Shown here: in pieces, positions 32,531 through 42,392 of the stretch | Numbering within the stretch: the first letter of the stretch is position 1 | Layout of the letters: each line of letters opens with the position of its first letter | Assembly (NCBI GenBank): GCA_902563575.1 | Contig: CACEXV010000001.1 | Coordinates: 62,001-126,000, forward strand | DNA: 64,000 bases | From: an uncultured Pelagibacteraceae bacterium | Lineage (GTDB): Bacteria > Pseudomonadota > Alphaproteobacteria > Pelagibacterales > Pelagibacteraceae | Reading direction: 5' to 3' | Program-made: the position numbers and the translations under genes | Notes under the pieces: generated by a model | The model's database searches: none | What the model was told of the DNA's origin: nothing | What the model saw: the letters and a program-made list of their open reading frames with translations, nothing else

Positions 32531-33904
32531 TTAAATTGACGAAACACTAAAAATATCCTCTACTTCTTTTAAATGTTCCCTTTGGGCCAATAGAACTACT
32601 AAATCTTCTTTTTCAAAAATAAAATCAGATCTAGGAATAATTACTTTATCTTTTCTTACTACTGCGCCTATTCTTATATGTTCTGGTAGATTTGCCTCTT
32701 TAATTTTTTTGTTAAGAAGTTCTGACTTTTCCAAAATTTTAGCCTCTATAAACTCATATTCACCGTCCAATATCGAGTACACCGTTCCAATCGTACCTTT
32801 GTGTACATGTCCCATAATTCTAGATACCGTCGTCATTCTTGGATCAACAAGATCATCAATATTTAATGAGCTTTGTAGTAAACTATAATTTGATTTATTA
32901 ACAATTGCTATTGTTCTTTTTTGTAAACCAGTTTTCTCAGCTAATACGCAGGCCATGATGTTATTTTCGTCATCATTTGTTAATGCCAAAACAGTTTCTG
33001 ACTCTTCTAGATTTGCTTCTTTAAGTATTTCCTCATCTAGCGCGTCCCCATTAATTACGATTGATGATGAAAGCTCAGTAGCTATTTCCTCTGCTCTTTG
33101 CTTATTTTTTTCAATAACTTTTACTCTAATGCCTTCTATATTTGCTTCAAGCATTTTTGCCAGATGTAATCCAATATTACCACCACCTATAATGAGAATT
33201 TTTTTAGAAATTTTTTCATCATGACCAAAAGCTTTCAAAATTAAATTTAATTGGTCACTGCTCGCAGTAAGGTAAACATTGTCACCCTCAATCATTTTGT
33301 CATTTTTTTTTAGGAATATAAATTTATCTTTTCTTAATGCCCCTAGAATATTGGCTTTGAAGTCAGGGAATTTTTCAGTCAATTTTTTTAATTGAATATT
33401 TGCTATTGGACATTTTTTTTCTACGGCAATTTCTAGCATTTTAACTTTATCATTGCCAAAAGGCACGTTATCTAAAGCGCCAGGCGCTTCAAGTCTTCTG
33501 TAAAGAGATTTAGCAACTTCAATTTCTGGTGATATAATTACATCAATTGGGATATTTGATTTATTATATAATTTATTCCACTTACCTTCTAAGAAGTCTT
33601 TAGTTCTAATTCTTGCGATTTTTTTTTGTATGTTAAATAATGAGCTAGCTAACTGGCAAACAACCATATTTGTCTCATCGTTTCTGGTAACGGCAATAAT
33701 CATGTCTGCATTTTCTGCTCCTGCATTTTCTAAAACTGAGGGTAATGTCGCTCTACCTACTATACCTTTTACATCTTGAGTGTCATTTATCTTTTTAATA
33801 TCTTCGGTCGATTGATCTATTACTGTAATAGAATGACCTTGCGAAGATAACTGTTTACTTATAGAAAAGCCTACTTTTCCGGCCCCGCATATGATTATGT
33901 TCAT
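32531..33904 (-). CDS. trkA: Trk potassium system NAD-binding regulator
   Basis: A 457-residue protein with two RCK_N-RCK_C repeats. NIIICGAGKVGFSISKQL and the second KKILIIGGGNIGLHLAKML are the two dinucleotide-binding loops; each is followed by a C-terminal ligand-binding subdomain. It gates TrkH according to nucleotide and second messenger binding. It lies 1 nt after ntrX and before trkH; ntrYX-trkA is the usual alphaproteobacterial order. Confidence 0.94.
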   Translation of the reverse strand: MNIIICGAGKVGFSISKQLSSQGHSITVIDQSTEDIKKINDTQDVKGIVGRATLPSVLENAGAENADMIIAVTRNDETNMVVCQLASSLFNIQKKIARIRTKDFLEGKWNKLYNKSNIPIDVIISPEIEVAKSLYRRLEAPGALDNVPFGNDKVKMLEIAVEKKCPIANIQLKKLTEKFPDFKANILGALRKDKFIFLKKNDKMIEGDNVYLTASSDQLNLILKAFGHDEKISKKILIIGGGNIGLHLAKMLEANIEGIRVKVIEKNKQRAEEIATELSSSIVINGDALDEEILKEANLEESETVLALTNDDENNIMACVLAEKTGLQKRTIAIVNKSNYSLLQSSLNIDDLVDPRMTTVSRIMGHVHKGTIGTVYSILDGEYEFIEAKILEKSELLNKKIKEANLPEHIRIGAVVRKDKVIIPRSDFIFEKEDLVVLLAQREHLKEVEDIFSVSSI

Positions 33905-33905
33905 T

Positions 33906-35270
33906 TTAATTTATACCTTTTATGCCTAATGATCTGAGTTTTCTGTGAAGGGCAGACCTTTCCATTCCAATGAAGTCTGCTGTTTTAGATATGTTGCCGT
34001 GATTTTTTCTAAGCTGACTGACTAAGTACTCTTTCTCAAATTGCTCTCTCGCCTCTTTTAAGGGTATGGACAAAGTATCGTTTATTGAAAGTTTTTTTTC
34101 TTTCATTGAAGATTTGCTTAAAAGTTCAGACACAAGTTCGTTTACATCTTCCTCTTTCTCATTAATAGAGAGTATTGTTACTCTTTCGACTAGGTTTCTA
34201 AGCTCCCTAACATTTCCTGGCCAGTCGTACGTAAATAATTCATTATTTTTTGTGTCGATATTCGCCTCGTTTACTCCATTTAACTCTGATATTTTTTTCT
34301 TAAAATAATCTATTAAAAGAGGTATATCTTCAGTTCTTTCTTTCAAAGAATTTAATTCAATTGGCATTACGTTAAGTCTGTGAAACAAATCTTCTCTAAA
34401 TTTTCCTAAATTTACCAATTCTAATAAGTTTTTTGATGTAGATGAAATTATCCTTATATTAACATTAATTTCTTTTTTTCCATTTATTCTTTTGAATTTT
34501 TGGTCTATCAACACCCTAAGTACATTGACTTGTGTTTCTAAGGGAATTTCAGAAACTTCGTCAATCATTAGAGTTCCTTTATTTGCTCGCTCGAGTGCTC
34601 CAAATGAAACATTTCCATCTTTAAATTCTTCACCAAATAGTTCTCTTTCATATGTTTTCTCCTTCAACAATGCCGCATTCAACACAATGAATGGTTCACT
34701 CGACCTATTCGAATATTTATGAATTTTTCTAGCAACTAATTCTTTACCTGATCCGGTTGGGCCAAAAATTAAAACTCTACTATCTGAGTTAGATAATTTA
34801 TCTATTGTTTTTCGGGTTTTAGTAATTGATGAACTTGAACCTATAAGATCAAATGAATGAAAAAGTTTATTTTCGATAATTTCTTTTTCTTTTTTTAAAG
34901 AAGCTGATTCTAAACCTCTGTTTACATAATTAATGATTTTTTGAGTAGAAAAAGGCTTCTCAATAAATTCGTAAGCACCTAATCTTATAGCTTCCACCGC
35001 GATTTGGACAGAAGCATGACCAGATATCATAATTATCGGGGTTTGTTTTTCAATAGACATTATCAATTTTAATAAATCTATTCCGTCTTTATCTGATTTA
35101 TCAAGCTTGATGTCTATAATTGCTAAATCTGGTAATTTTTTTTTTATCTCTTTTTCTGCTTGGTCGTAATTAGCAGCTGATCGAACAATATAATTTTTTT
35201 CTTTTAAAATATTACATATTAAAAATCTTATATCTGGATTATCATCAATAACTAGTATCTCTTTATTCAT
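33906..35270 (-). CDS. ntrX: NtrX-type response regulator without GAFTGA motif
   Basis: A 454-residue regulator: receiver domain with D53 as phospho-acceptor and K105 in FIEKPF, AAA+ domain with Walker A GPTGSGKE (170-177), and a Fis-type C-terminal helix-turn-helix (ISKTADFIGMERSALHRKL). The sigma-54 contacting GAFTGA loop is absent: after LFGEEF the text reads KDGNVSFGALERAN (217-230). Many alphaproteobacterial NtrX proteins share this loss and act as DNA-binding regulators without sigma-54. It overlaps ntrY by 8 nt. Likely links nitrogen or redox status to transcription. Confidence 0.92.
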   Translation of the reverse strand: MNKEILVIDDNPDIRFLICNILKEKNYIVRSAANYDQAEKEIKKKLPDLAIIDIKLDKSDKDGIDLLKLIMSIEKQTPIIMISGHASVQIAVEAIRLGAYEFIEKPFSTQKIINYVNRGLESASLKKEKEIIENKLFHSFDLIGSSSSITKTRKTIDKLSNSDSRVLIFGPTGSGKELVARKIHKYSNRSSEPFIVLNAALLKEKTYERELFGEEFKDGNVSFGALERANKGTLMIDEVSEIPLETQVNVLRVLIDQKFKRINGKKEINVNIRIISSTSKNLLELVNLGKFREDLFHRLNVMPIELNSLKERTEDIPLLIDYFKKKISELNGVNEANIDTKNNELFTYDWPGNVRELRNLVERVTILSINEKEEDVNELVSELLSKSSMKEKKLSINDTLSIPLKEAREQFEKEYLVSQLRKNHGNISKTADFIGMERSALHRKLRSLGIKGIN

Positions 35271-37044
35271 AATTTTTTGGAAGCTTAATTATAATTGTCA
35301 ATCCTTCTTTGTTCTTATTGTTAATAATGGAGAGATCTCCTGAGTGTTCACTAATTATTTTATTAACTATTGGCAAACCTAAACCGGTTCCTTTTAATTT
35401 AGTTGTATAATACGGATTCATTGCTTTTTTAATGTCTGGAATACCAGATCCATTATCACTTATACTTACCACTATATAGTGATTATTGCTTGAGATTTCT
35501 ACGTTAATTTTACCTTGAAAATCTCTTATTTTGGACCTTTTCTCGTTTAATGCTTCCTCAGAATTTTTTAATAAATTTATAAAAACCCTATTTAACTGTT
35601 CCTCGTCTCCTTTAATATTAGTCTCTTTACTTATATTTTGTAAATTCATTTTATTTTTCGATGACATTTTAGCCAAATCAAATGATCTTAAAATTAATTT
35701 ATTAATATCAAGAGATTTCATTATCGGTCTTGGCATTCTTGCAAAACTTGAGAATTCATTTACTAATTTTTCAATATCCTTAATTTGTCTATTTATAGTT
35801 TGAAGATATCTTTCAAATTCTTCAGACCCCTCACTAATTTTTTTAGAATATCTTTCACGCATTCGATCAATCGATAACTGAATAGGAGTCAAAGGATTTT
35901 TAATTTCATGAGCTAATTTTCTGGCAACTGTCTCCCAAGCGGTGTATCTTTCAGCAGTGAGTAGTTTTTCTTGCTGTTGCTGAAGTCTTTCTATCATGTT
36001 ATTAAAATTTTTATTCAACATTTTAAATTCCTCATCGACTTCCGTTTCTGGAACCTTAGCAGATAGATTTCCTTTACTTATATCTTCTGATGCACTTATT
36101 AAATTAACAATAGGTAATGTTAGTCGCCTCGCGAATGTAATCGCTAATGCGGTCGATAAAAATAATAATAAGGTAACTACAATAATATAAATAATTGCAA
36201 AAGTTATTTTTATTCCTGTTTGACTATTTTCAACTGAGTAATAAAAACTAACTGCTTGCTCTGTTTCATTTAAATACCTGAGAATAGCAGGATCAATATC
36301 TCTAGAAATATATAAATAAGTATCTACTAAAGATGACAACTTGATCATCACTGTTGTTTTATTTTCTAGATTATTTGAGACAATCACCGTCTTGCCCTCT
36401 AAGGCATCATTAAAGTTTTTTTCAGTTGGTATAATCAACTCAACATTAGGATCAATGACGTCTGAGATTAATATGTTGCCCGCACTGTCAATGAGATATA
36501 CGTCGTCAATTTTTCTAAGTAATTTCTCAGCTCTAATAATTCTATTAAAACTCCTTGGATTTGAATAAAATAAATTTGAGGCTCTATTCAATCCTGTGCT
36601 CATTAAAATTACATCAGAGATTACATTTTCTCTACTATCCTCTAAATAATTTTTTGCTACATCGTATGAATTGTTTACTGCTTTAGTTATTTGTTGATCG
36701 AAGTAGTTTTGAATTCCAAAGTTAAAAATGAATAATGAAAAAATTGCTACCAAAAGAGAAGGTATAAATGTGAAAAGTGAGAATAAGGAAATATATCTCA
36801 GGTTTGTTTGAGCGCCTTTTTTATTTCTTTTGCCAGTATAGTATAACCTATAGAAATTTCTAAATATTAAGTAGAAGAAGATTACTAGTAAAAGAATATC
36901 TATAATTAAAAGAATTTGTAAATTTTCATCATTTAAAGGTATAAAACCCTCATTTATAAAAGTTAAAAAAGTTAAAATTCCTAGGAATATGCAAAAAAAC
37001 GAGGAAATAATTATCCAGTTATAATTTTTTAATATTTTTATCAT
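35263..37044 (-). CDS. ntrY: NtrY-type membrane sensor histidine kinase
   Basis: A 593-residue sensor: N-terminal membrane helices (to about residue 110), a periplasmic segment, another helix near 290, a HAMP domain (RRLTLPIVNLISASEDISKGN), the HisKA helix VARKLAHEIKNPLTP with the phospho-His, and the ATPase domain with N-box NLLKNSEEAL and DNGSGIPD. It phosphorylates NtrX. First gene of the ntrY-ntrX-trkA-trkH set, divergent from ispDF across 48 nt. NtrBC, which often precede it, are absent. Confidence 0.93.
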   Translation of the reverse strand: MIKILKNYNWIIISSFFCIFLGILTFLTFINEGFIPLNDENLQILLIIDILLLVIFFYLIFRNFYRLYYTGKRNKKGAQTNLRYISLFSLFTFIPSLLVAIFSLFIFNFGIQNYFDQQITKAVNNSYDVAKNYLEDSRENVISDVILMSTGLNRASNLFYSNPRSFNRIIRAEKLLRKIDDVYLIDSAGNILISDVIDPNVELIIPTEKNFNDALEGKTVIVSNNLENKTTVMIKLSSLVDTYLYISRDIDPAILRYLNETEQAVSFYYSVENSQTGIKITFAIIYIIVVTLLLFLSTALAITFARRLTLPIVNLISASEDISKGNLSAKVPETEVDEEFKMLNKNFNNMIERLQQQQEKLLTAERYTAWETVARKLAHEIKNPLTPIQLSIDRMRERYSKKISEGSEEFERYLQTINRQIKDIEKLVNEFSSFARMPRPIMKSLDINKLILRSFDLAKMSSKNKMNLQNISKETNIKGDEEQLNRVFINLLKNSEEALNEKRSKIRDFQGKINVEISSNNHYIVVSISDNGSGIPDIKKAMNPYYTTKLKGTGLGLPIVNKIISEHSGDLSIINNKNKEGLTIIIKLPKNYE

Positions 37045-37092
37045 TCTTTCTAATAGTTAATAATTTATATAAATATAATATAACTTAATACA

Positions 37093-38238
37093 ATGAGTTT
37101 TTGTTTTATCATTCTTGCTGGAGGTAATAGCCATAGATTTAGGTCTAATGTAGGCAAACCTTATCAAAAAATAGCAAACAAATCATTAATTGAAATTAAC
37201 GTCATTAAAGCACTTAAATTTAAGCAAATTAAAAAGATAATAGTTGTCTATAATAAGAAAGACTTAAAACTTCTAAAATCATTAAAATTGAAAAATGTTC
37301 AATTAATAAAAGGTGGCAAAACCAGGCAACAGTCAACATTTAATGCTTTAAAATATTTAAATAATCAGAAAGGAATTTCAAAAGTTTTAATTCATGATGT
37401 TGCCAGACCAAATTTCTCAACAAAATTATTTAGATCAATTTTGACAAAGATGAAAAACGCCAGAGCCGTAGTACCTAAGATTTTACTACAAGATGCAGTT
37501 AAGCAAATTATTGACTCAAGTAATGTGGAGTACATTGTTGGAAAGAAAAGAGAAAATTTATTTTTAACTCAAACACCACAGGCGTTTAATTTAAAAGAGA
37601 TTTATCATTATCATAAAACTAAATCTGATAAATATAAAGATGATGACATCTCATTATATATGGATTTAAATAAAGTTAAGTTTGTAGAAGGGGAAAAAAA
37701 TAACTTTAAAATAACGGACATTACAGATTTTAAAAATTTACAAAATATTTATAAATCGAAACAAAGTGTTGGAATAGGTTTTGATGTTCATAGACTTGTG
37801 CCAAAAAGAAAACTTTATTTAGGTGGTTTAAAGATTGAGTCAAAGTTAGGTACTTTAGGTCATTCAGATGGTGACCCTGTTCTTCATTCTATCACAGATG
37901 CAATTCTTGGTGCTTGCTCTATGGGTGATATTGGTCAAAAATTTTCAGACAAAAGCAAAAGATACAAAAATATAAGATCAACGGTCTTACTAAAAAAGGT
38001 TTTAGAAGAAATTAAATCAAAGGGTTATTTGATTAATAATATTGATGTTAATATTATCACTCAAACTCCAAAAATTAAAAAATTTAAAAAAAAAATAATA
38101 GATAATATCGCTAACCTTTGTGAAGTTTCAAAAGATCAAATTAACATAAAAGGTAAAACAACAGAAAAGTTAGGTGTGATTGGTAAAGAAAAAGCCATCG
38201 CTTGTGAAGTAATAACATCTGTTATTAAATATGATTAA
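37093..38238 (+). CDS. ispDF: Bifunctional IspD-IspF isoprenoid enzyme
   Basis: A 381-residue fusion. Residues 1-220 are IspD (CDP-methylerythritol synthesis) with ILAGGNSHRF, the HDVARPN motif and TQTPQAF. Residues 225-381 are IspF (methylerythritol cyclodiphosphate synthase) with IGFDVHRL, GHSDGDPVLHSITDA and the zinc His/Asp, and MGDIGQKFSD. The two catalyse non-consecutive steps of the non-mevalonate pathway; this fusion is typical of alphaproteobacteria. It overlaps pgpA by 8 nt. dxr of the same pathway is at 61155. Confidence 0.95.
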   Translation: MSFCFIILAGGNSHRFRSNVGKPYQKIANKSLIEINVIKALKFKQIKKIIVVYNKKDLKLLKSLKLKNVQLIKGGKTRQQSTFNALKYLNNQKGISKVLIHDVARPNFSTKLFRSILTKMKNARAVVPKILLQDAVKQIIDSSNVEYIVGKKRENLFLTQTPQAFNLKEIYHYHKTKSDKYKDDDISLYMDLNKVKFVEGEKNNFKITDITDFKNLQNIYKSKQSVGIGFDVHRLVPKRKLYLGGLKIESKLGTLGHSDGDPVLHSITDAILGACSMGDIGQKFSDKSKRYKNIRSTVLLKKVLEEIKSKGYLINNIDVNIITQTPKIKKFKKKIIDNIANLCEVSKDQINIKGKTTEKLGVIGKEKAIACEVITSVIKYD

Positions 38239-38734
38239 AAATATTAATTATTTATTTGTAACTGTTTTTGGAATTGGAACTTTGAGATACGCACCAGGAA
38301 CGTTTGCCTCTCTAGTAACGACAGTTTTTCTTTATAGTCTCTTTCATGTAATAAATTTACAAAATATAATGATTCTAATTTTTCTTTTATTGGTTTTTTT
38401 TTATTCTATTTATGCTGTAAATGATTATATCAGAGATAATAAAAATAAGGATCCTCAAGAGGTAGTTATTGATGAGGTAATTGGACAATCAATTCCTATT
38501 TATCTATATGAGATAGCTCATCAAACTGAAAAAAACTTTCAGGAGGCAATATTAATATATATTTATATTTTTATTTTATTCAGATTTTTTGATATTAAAA
38601 AACCTTTTCCAATCAATATAATTGATAAAAAATTTAAAAATAGTTTTGGAGTAATTTTTGATGATGTAATAGCAGGATTTTATGTTGTGGTAACTTTAAT
38701 AATCTTTATGATTATAAAAACTAAATTTTTTTAA
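38231..38734 (+). CDS. pgpA: Phosphatidylglycerophosphatase A
   Basis: A 167-residue membrane enzyme. FGIGTLRYAPGTFASL is the PgpA opening motif, VVIDEVIGQSIP carries the conserved acidic residues, and RFFDIKKPFPI and FDDVIAGFYVV complete the family pattern. It removes phosphate from phosphatidylglycerol phosphate to give phosphatidylglycerol. It overlaps ispDF by 8 nt and shares a base with the pncC start, so the three genes form an operon. Confidence 0.92.
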   Translation: MIKNINYLFVTVFGIGTLRYAPGTFASLVTTVFLYSLFHVINLQNIMILIFLLLVFFYSIYAVNDYIRDNKNKDPQEVVIDEVIGQSIPIYLYEIAHQTEKNFQEAILIYIYIFILFRFFDIKKPFPINIIDKKFKNSFGVIFDDVIAGFYVVVTLIIFMIIKTKFF

Positions 38735-39201
38735 TGAATTTAAACAAAAAAATTATCTCTTCACTTAAAATTAAAAAACTAAAACTTGCTATTGCTGAGT
38801 CTTGTACCGGTGGAATGCTATCAAGCACTATTACTTCTGTCAGTGGTGCTTCTAAAGTATTTTCATTAGGTTTGGTTACCTATTCCAATCAAGCGAAAAT
38901 AAACATTTTGAAAGTGCCAAAAAAAATAATAAAAAAATATGGTGCAGTTAGTTATCAATGCTGTTTTGCTATGGTTAATAATTTGAGTAAAATTACCAAG
39001 GCAAACATTTGTGTGTCAGTAACAGGAATAGCTGGTCCCAAAGGAGGTTCAAAAACTAAACCTATTGGCTTAGTATTTATTGGTATAAAATACGGAGGAA
39101 AAATTAAAGTCTATACTTTTAATTTTAAAAAAAATAGTAGACTTCAAATACAAAAAAACACTGTGAAGAAAGCTCTCTTTCTAATTAACAATTATCTCTA
39201 A
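38734..39201 (+). CDS. pncC: Nicotinamide-nucleotide amidase (CinA C-terminal domain only)
   Basis: A 155-residue stand-alone CinA C-terminal domain. LAIAESCTGGMLSSTITSVSGASKVF and the VTGIAGPKGGSKTKPIGLVFIG region are diagnostic, with catalytic Ser and Thr in SCTGG. It deamidates nicotinamide mononucleotide to nicotinate mononucleotide to recycle NAD breakdown products. The N-terminal CinA domain is absent, as is common. It converges with and overlaps a hypothetical gene by 21 nt. Confidence 0.9.
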   Translation: MNLNKKIISSLKIKKLKLAIAESCTGGMLSSTITSVSGASKVFSLGLVTYSNQAKINILKVPKKIIKKYGAVSYQCCFAMVNNLSKITKANICVSVTGIAGPKGGSKTKPIGLVFIGIKYGGKIKVYTFNFKKNSRLQIQKNTVKKALFLINNYL

Positions 39202-39474
39202 AATTTGAGACGCTAGGCTATTGAATAGCAAAAATATTATTAATACATCAGCATATAATAAGAAAACCAATCTATTACGAAATCTTCTTTTTTTAATTAT
39301 ACCAGGTGGGTCTGGTTTGAAATCTTCTTTTTTAATTGGTTTAAAATCGTATGAAAACTTCCAGTAATTATTATTGTTTTCTTCAGGATCGCCTGTATTA
39401 AAATACTTTATATACTCAACAAGGAACCACCAAATAATTGAAAATACAAGTATTAAAATTAATGTTATTGTCAT
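39181..39474 (-). CDS. 97-residue hypothetical membrane protein
   Basis: Two predicted membrane helices, about residues 3-24 and 68-86, flank a polar loop with DPEENNNNYWKFSYDFKPIKKEDFKPDPP. No domain recognised. Its start shares a base with the stop of the RatA-like gene upstream, so it is translated with it. Its end overlaps pncC. The organisation supports a real gene. Role unknown, perhaps membrane-associated with its neighbour. Confidence 0.6.
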   Translation of the reverse strand: MTITLILILVFSIIWWFLVEYIKYFNTGDPEENNNNYWKFSYDFKPIKKEDFKPDPPGIIKKRRFRNRLVFLLYADVLIIFLLFNSLASQILEIIVN

Positions 39475-39917
39475 TACTTATAAATTTCTAAAGCTCTTTT
39501 TTCAAAAGCATCTGCAATTCTACTCAAGCCAAAGTTAAACGATCTTTTCATTATTGCATTTAAAATATTATTTTTTAATTCAAAATCAATCTCAAATTCT
39601 AATTGAGTTGAGTTATTAATTTCTTTAAATTTCCACTCATTCTTTAAATGTGTCAATGGACCATCAATATTTGTTACCGAAATTCTATCACTTGCTTTAT
39701 GAAATAAAACTAAACTTGTATAAGTTTCATTTATAAATCTTTTTCCTACTTTTAAATCGGCTTTTATTTCTATTAAATCCTCAGATTCTTTTTTATTATG
39801 AATTTTACCATCGAGACACCAAGGAACAAATTCAGGATATTTTTCTATATCTAAAACTAAATCGATTAATTGGTTTTTTTTACAAGCAATAATTTTTTTT
39901 ATTGATGCGGATGACAT
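39474..39917 (-). CDS. RatA/Coq10-type START domain protein
   Basis: A 147-residue polyketide cyclase/START-like protein. [20 protein letters not shown] is the characteristic Coq10/RatA opening and the [19 protein letters not shown] region follows. Such proteins bind ubiquinone or its precursors (Coq10); E. coli RatA is reported to block 70S ribosome association. In alphaproteobacteria this gene usually follows lipA, as here (19-nt overlap), and the Coq10-like quinone role is the safer inference. Confidence 0.87.
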   Translation of the reverse strand: MSSASIKKIIACKKNQLIDLVLDIEKYPEFVPWCLDGKIHNKKESEDLIEIKADLKVGKRFINETYTSLVLFHKASDRISVTNIDGPLTHLKNEWKFKEINNSTQLEFEIDFELKNNILNAIMKRSFNFGLSRIADAFEKRALEIYK

Positions 39918-40840
39918 TCAGACAAATTATTTCTGGCTTCTTGTAATTTTTTAAAATCAGCATCAGCGTGGTATGATGATCTTGTTAGTGGTGAGGATGA
40001 AACTAATAAAAATCCTTTATTTTTTGCGATATCATACAATTCTTTGAATTCATCAGGATGATAATATCGGATTAAGGGAAAATGTTTAACAGATGGTTGT
40101 AAATATTGTCCTATAGTGAGAAAATCTACTTCGGCAGATCTAAGGTCATCCATAACTTGAATAATTTCATTTTTACTTTCGCCTAGTCCGACCATGAGCC
40201 CAGATTTTGTAAAAATTTTCTTATCATATTTTTTAACATTTTTTAAAAGTTCTAAAGATGAAAAATATCTTGCTCCCGGTCTAACTGAAACATACAGTCT
40301 CGGAACTGTCTCAATGTTATGATTAAAAACATCTGGGTTAGCAGCAATTACTTTCCTGTAAGACTCGCCTTTCCTTAAAAAATCTGGAGTTAGAACCTCT
40401 ATAGATGTTTTTGGATTCATTTTTCTAACTTGTGTAATTACTTTAAAGAAATGATCTGAGCCACCGTCCTTTAAGTCATCTCTATCAACAGAAGTAATTA
40501 CAACGTGACTTAAATTTAGTTTTTTTACTGCACTAGATATTTTTATTGGCTCAAAAATATCCAATTCTCCGGGTTTACCAGTTTTTACATCACAAAAAGC
40601 GCATGCTCGTGTGCATGTATCACCCATTATCATAAAAGTGGCATGTTTTTTACTCCAACACTCTGTTATATTCGGACAATTAGCTTCCTGACAAACTGTT
40701 ACTAAATTGTTTTGGTTTACTACTTTTTTAGTTTCAAAAAAAACTTTTGAATTTAAGATTTTTGATCTAATCCATTCAGGCTTTTTTTTAATCGGGTTTA
40801 CCGGCTTGTTTATTTTCTCAGGGTGTCTAGGTTTAGTCAT
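39899..40840 (-). CDS. lipA: Lipoyl synthase
   Basis: A 313-residue radical SAM enzyme. The auxiliary cluster motif [12 protein letters not shown] (CX4CX5C) and the SAM-cluster motif CTRACAFC (CX3CX2C) are intact. The C-terminal RSSYHAD supplies the conserved Ser ligand. It inserts two sulfurs into octanoylated lipoyl domains. It overlaps the FtsB-like gene by 4 nt. In many alphaproteobacteria pdhABC and lpd sit between these two genes; here they do not. Confidence 0.95.
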   Translation of the reverse strand: MTKPRHPEKINKPVNPIKKKPEWIRSKILNSKVFFETKKVVNQNNLVTVCQEANCPNITECWSKKHATFMIMGDTCTRACAFCDVKTGKPGELDIFEPIKISSAVKKLNLSHVVITSVDRDDLKDGGSDHFFKVITQVRKMNPKTSIEVLTPDFLRKGESYRKVIAANPDVFNHNIETVPRLYVSVRPGARYFSSLELLKNVKKYDKKIFTKSGLMVGLGESKNEIIQVMDDLRSAEVDFLTIGQYLQPSVKHFPLIRYYHPDEFKELYDIAKNKGFLLVSSSPLTRSSYHADADFKKLQEARNNLSECHPHQ

Positions 40841-41133
40841 TTTAATCTAATTATTTTTTCATCTTTTAAACCATAATTCAATTTTTCTCTATACAATGTA
40901 TCTAGATAATCTAGGTTCATTTTTTCAGATAAGAGCTCATTTTTTTTTTCTAATATGTTAATTTCTTTAATAAGCTGTATTTCTTTTTTTTCAAGTATCA
41001 TATTTATCTTTTTTTTTTCAAAATACGATATTATACCTCTTTCACCACCTACTAAATTAGTAAAAATGTAAATGCCAAAAAATAAATTAAATAAAAGAAA
41101 TTTTTTTCTAAAAAAAAATTTTTTATTAAACAT
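40837..41133 (-). CDS. ftsB: FtsB/DivIC-like septum formation initiator
   Basis: A 98-residue protein with a short basic cytoplasmic start, one membrane helix (residues 12-29, [18 protein letters not shown]), then a coiled coil (about 38-72, [20 protein letters not shown]) and a short C-terminal segment with [14 protein letters not shown], the conserved end of this family. Likely a divisome component. Starts at the base where eno ends, as is conventional in the eno-ftsB arrangement. Confidence 0.85.
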   Translation of the reverse strand: MFNKKFFFRKKFLLFNLFFGIYIFTNLVGGERGIISYFEKKKINMILEKKEIQLIKEINILEKKNELLSEKMNLDYLDTLYREKLNYGLKDEKIIRLK

Positions 41134-42392
41134 TATTTTAATTTAGCCATTTTTGCGGTTTTTCCAAGTTCTTCCTCTATACGCAATAATCTGTTGTATT
41201 TAGCCACTCTTTCTGATCTCGATAAAGACCCTGTTTTAATCTGAGACGACATTGTAGCCGCAGCCAAATCAGCAATAAACGTATCCTCCGTGTCGCCTGA
41301 TCTGTGAGAAATAATTGTATTAAAGTTTGCTTTTTTTGCTATAGAAATAACTTCCAGAGTTTCCGTCAAAGTTCCGATTTGATTTGGCTTTACTAAAATG
41401 GAATTAGCAGAATTTTCTTCTATACCTCTGTTCAGGCGTTTGGCATTAGTGACAAATAAGTCGTCTCCTACGATTTGCACATTTTTACCTAATTCTTTTG
41501 TTATTTTTTTCCAGGAGTCCCAGTCATCCTCTGCAAAAGGATCCTCGATTGATTTTATGGGGTATTTAGAAACTAATTTTTTATAATATTTTATAACATT
41601 CTCAACTGTCTCGAAATTTTTGGACTCAATCGAGTAAAGCCCCTCTTTATTAATTAACTCATTTGCAGCTACATCAATACAAATAGCTACATCAACACCT
41701 GGCTTTAAATTAGATTTGTCTATTGCATTTACTATAAAATCCAATGCTTGCTCGTTTGTGTCGATGGAGGGTGCGAAACCACCTTCATCGCCCACATTAG
41801 TAAGCATCTTTTTTGATTTTAGTAATTTTTTTAGATTCTGAATTACCAAAAATCCTTTCTCAATTGCATCCATAAAATTAATAGCTGAATCTGGTCTAAT
41901 CATAAATTCTTGTATGTTTAAATCATTGTCTGCATGAGCTCCGCCATTAATAATATTCATTAAGGGGATAGGTAAAGAATAATTATTGCTTAAATTTTTG
42001 AAAAGTGACTTTCTATTTACAAGGGCAGAACATTTTGAATTAGCTAAAGATACTGCTAAGATAGCGTTTGCCCCAAGATTAGTTTTATTTTCACTACCGT
42101 CCAGTTCTAGAAGATTGCGATCAATATTTATTTGATCATTTGGGTCAAGTCCTTTTAATTTATTTGATATTTTATCATTTATGTTTTTTACAGCAATGTT
42201 TACACTTTTACCCAAAAAATTTTTTTCTTCATTGTCTCGTAACTCGTGCGCCTCGAAAGCGCCAGTAGATGCGCCGGAAGGAGATATAGCACTAGCAGTT
42301 ATATCATTGTTTAAATAAATTTGGGCTTCAACAGTTGGGTTTCCTCGGCTATCAAATACCTGTCTTCCTATTACACTTTTAATTTTTACCAT
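41133..42392 (-). CDS. eno: Enolase
   Basis: A 419-residue enolase. SRGNPTVEA, the ASTGAFEAHELRD loop, INGGAHADNDLNIQEFMI, CIDVAANEL, SIEDPFAEDDW, GDDLFVTN, VKPNQIGTLTE and SHRSGDTED are the family blocks, with Mg ligands and the catalytic Lys present. It converts 2-phosphoglycerate to phosphoenolpyruvate. It shares a base with kdsA upstream and ftsB downstream. Confidence 0.96.
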   Translation of the reverse strand: MVKIKSVIGRQVFDSRGNPTVEAQIYLNNDITASAISPSGASTGAFEAHELRDNEEKNFLGKSVNIAVKNINDKISNKLKGLDPNDQINIDRNLLELDGSENKTNLGANAILAVSLANSKCSALVNRKSLFKNLSNNYSLPIPLMNIINGGAHADNDLNIQEFMIRPDSAINFMDAIEKGFLVIQNLKKLLKSKKMLTNVGDEGGFAPSIDTNEQALDFIVNAIDKSNLKPGVDVAICIDVAANELINKEGLYSIESKNFETVENVIKYYKKLVSKYPIKSIEDPFAEDDWDSWKKITKELGKNVQIVGDDLFVTNAKRLNRGIEENSANSILVKPNQIGTLTETLEVISIAKKANFNTIISHRSGDTEDTFIADLAAATMSSQIKTGSLSRSERVAKYNRLLRIEEELGKTAKMAKLK

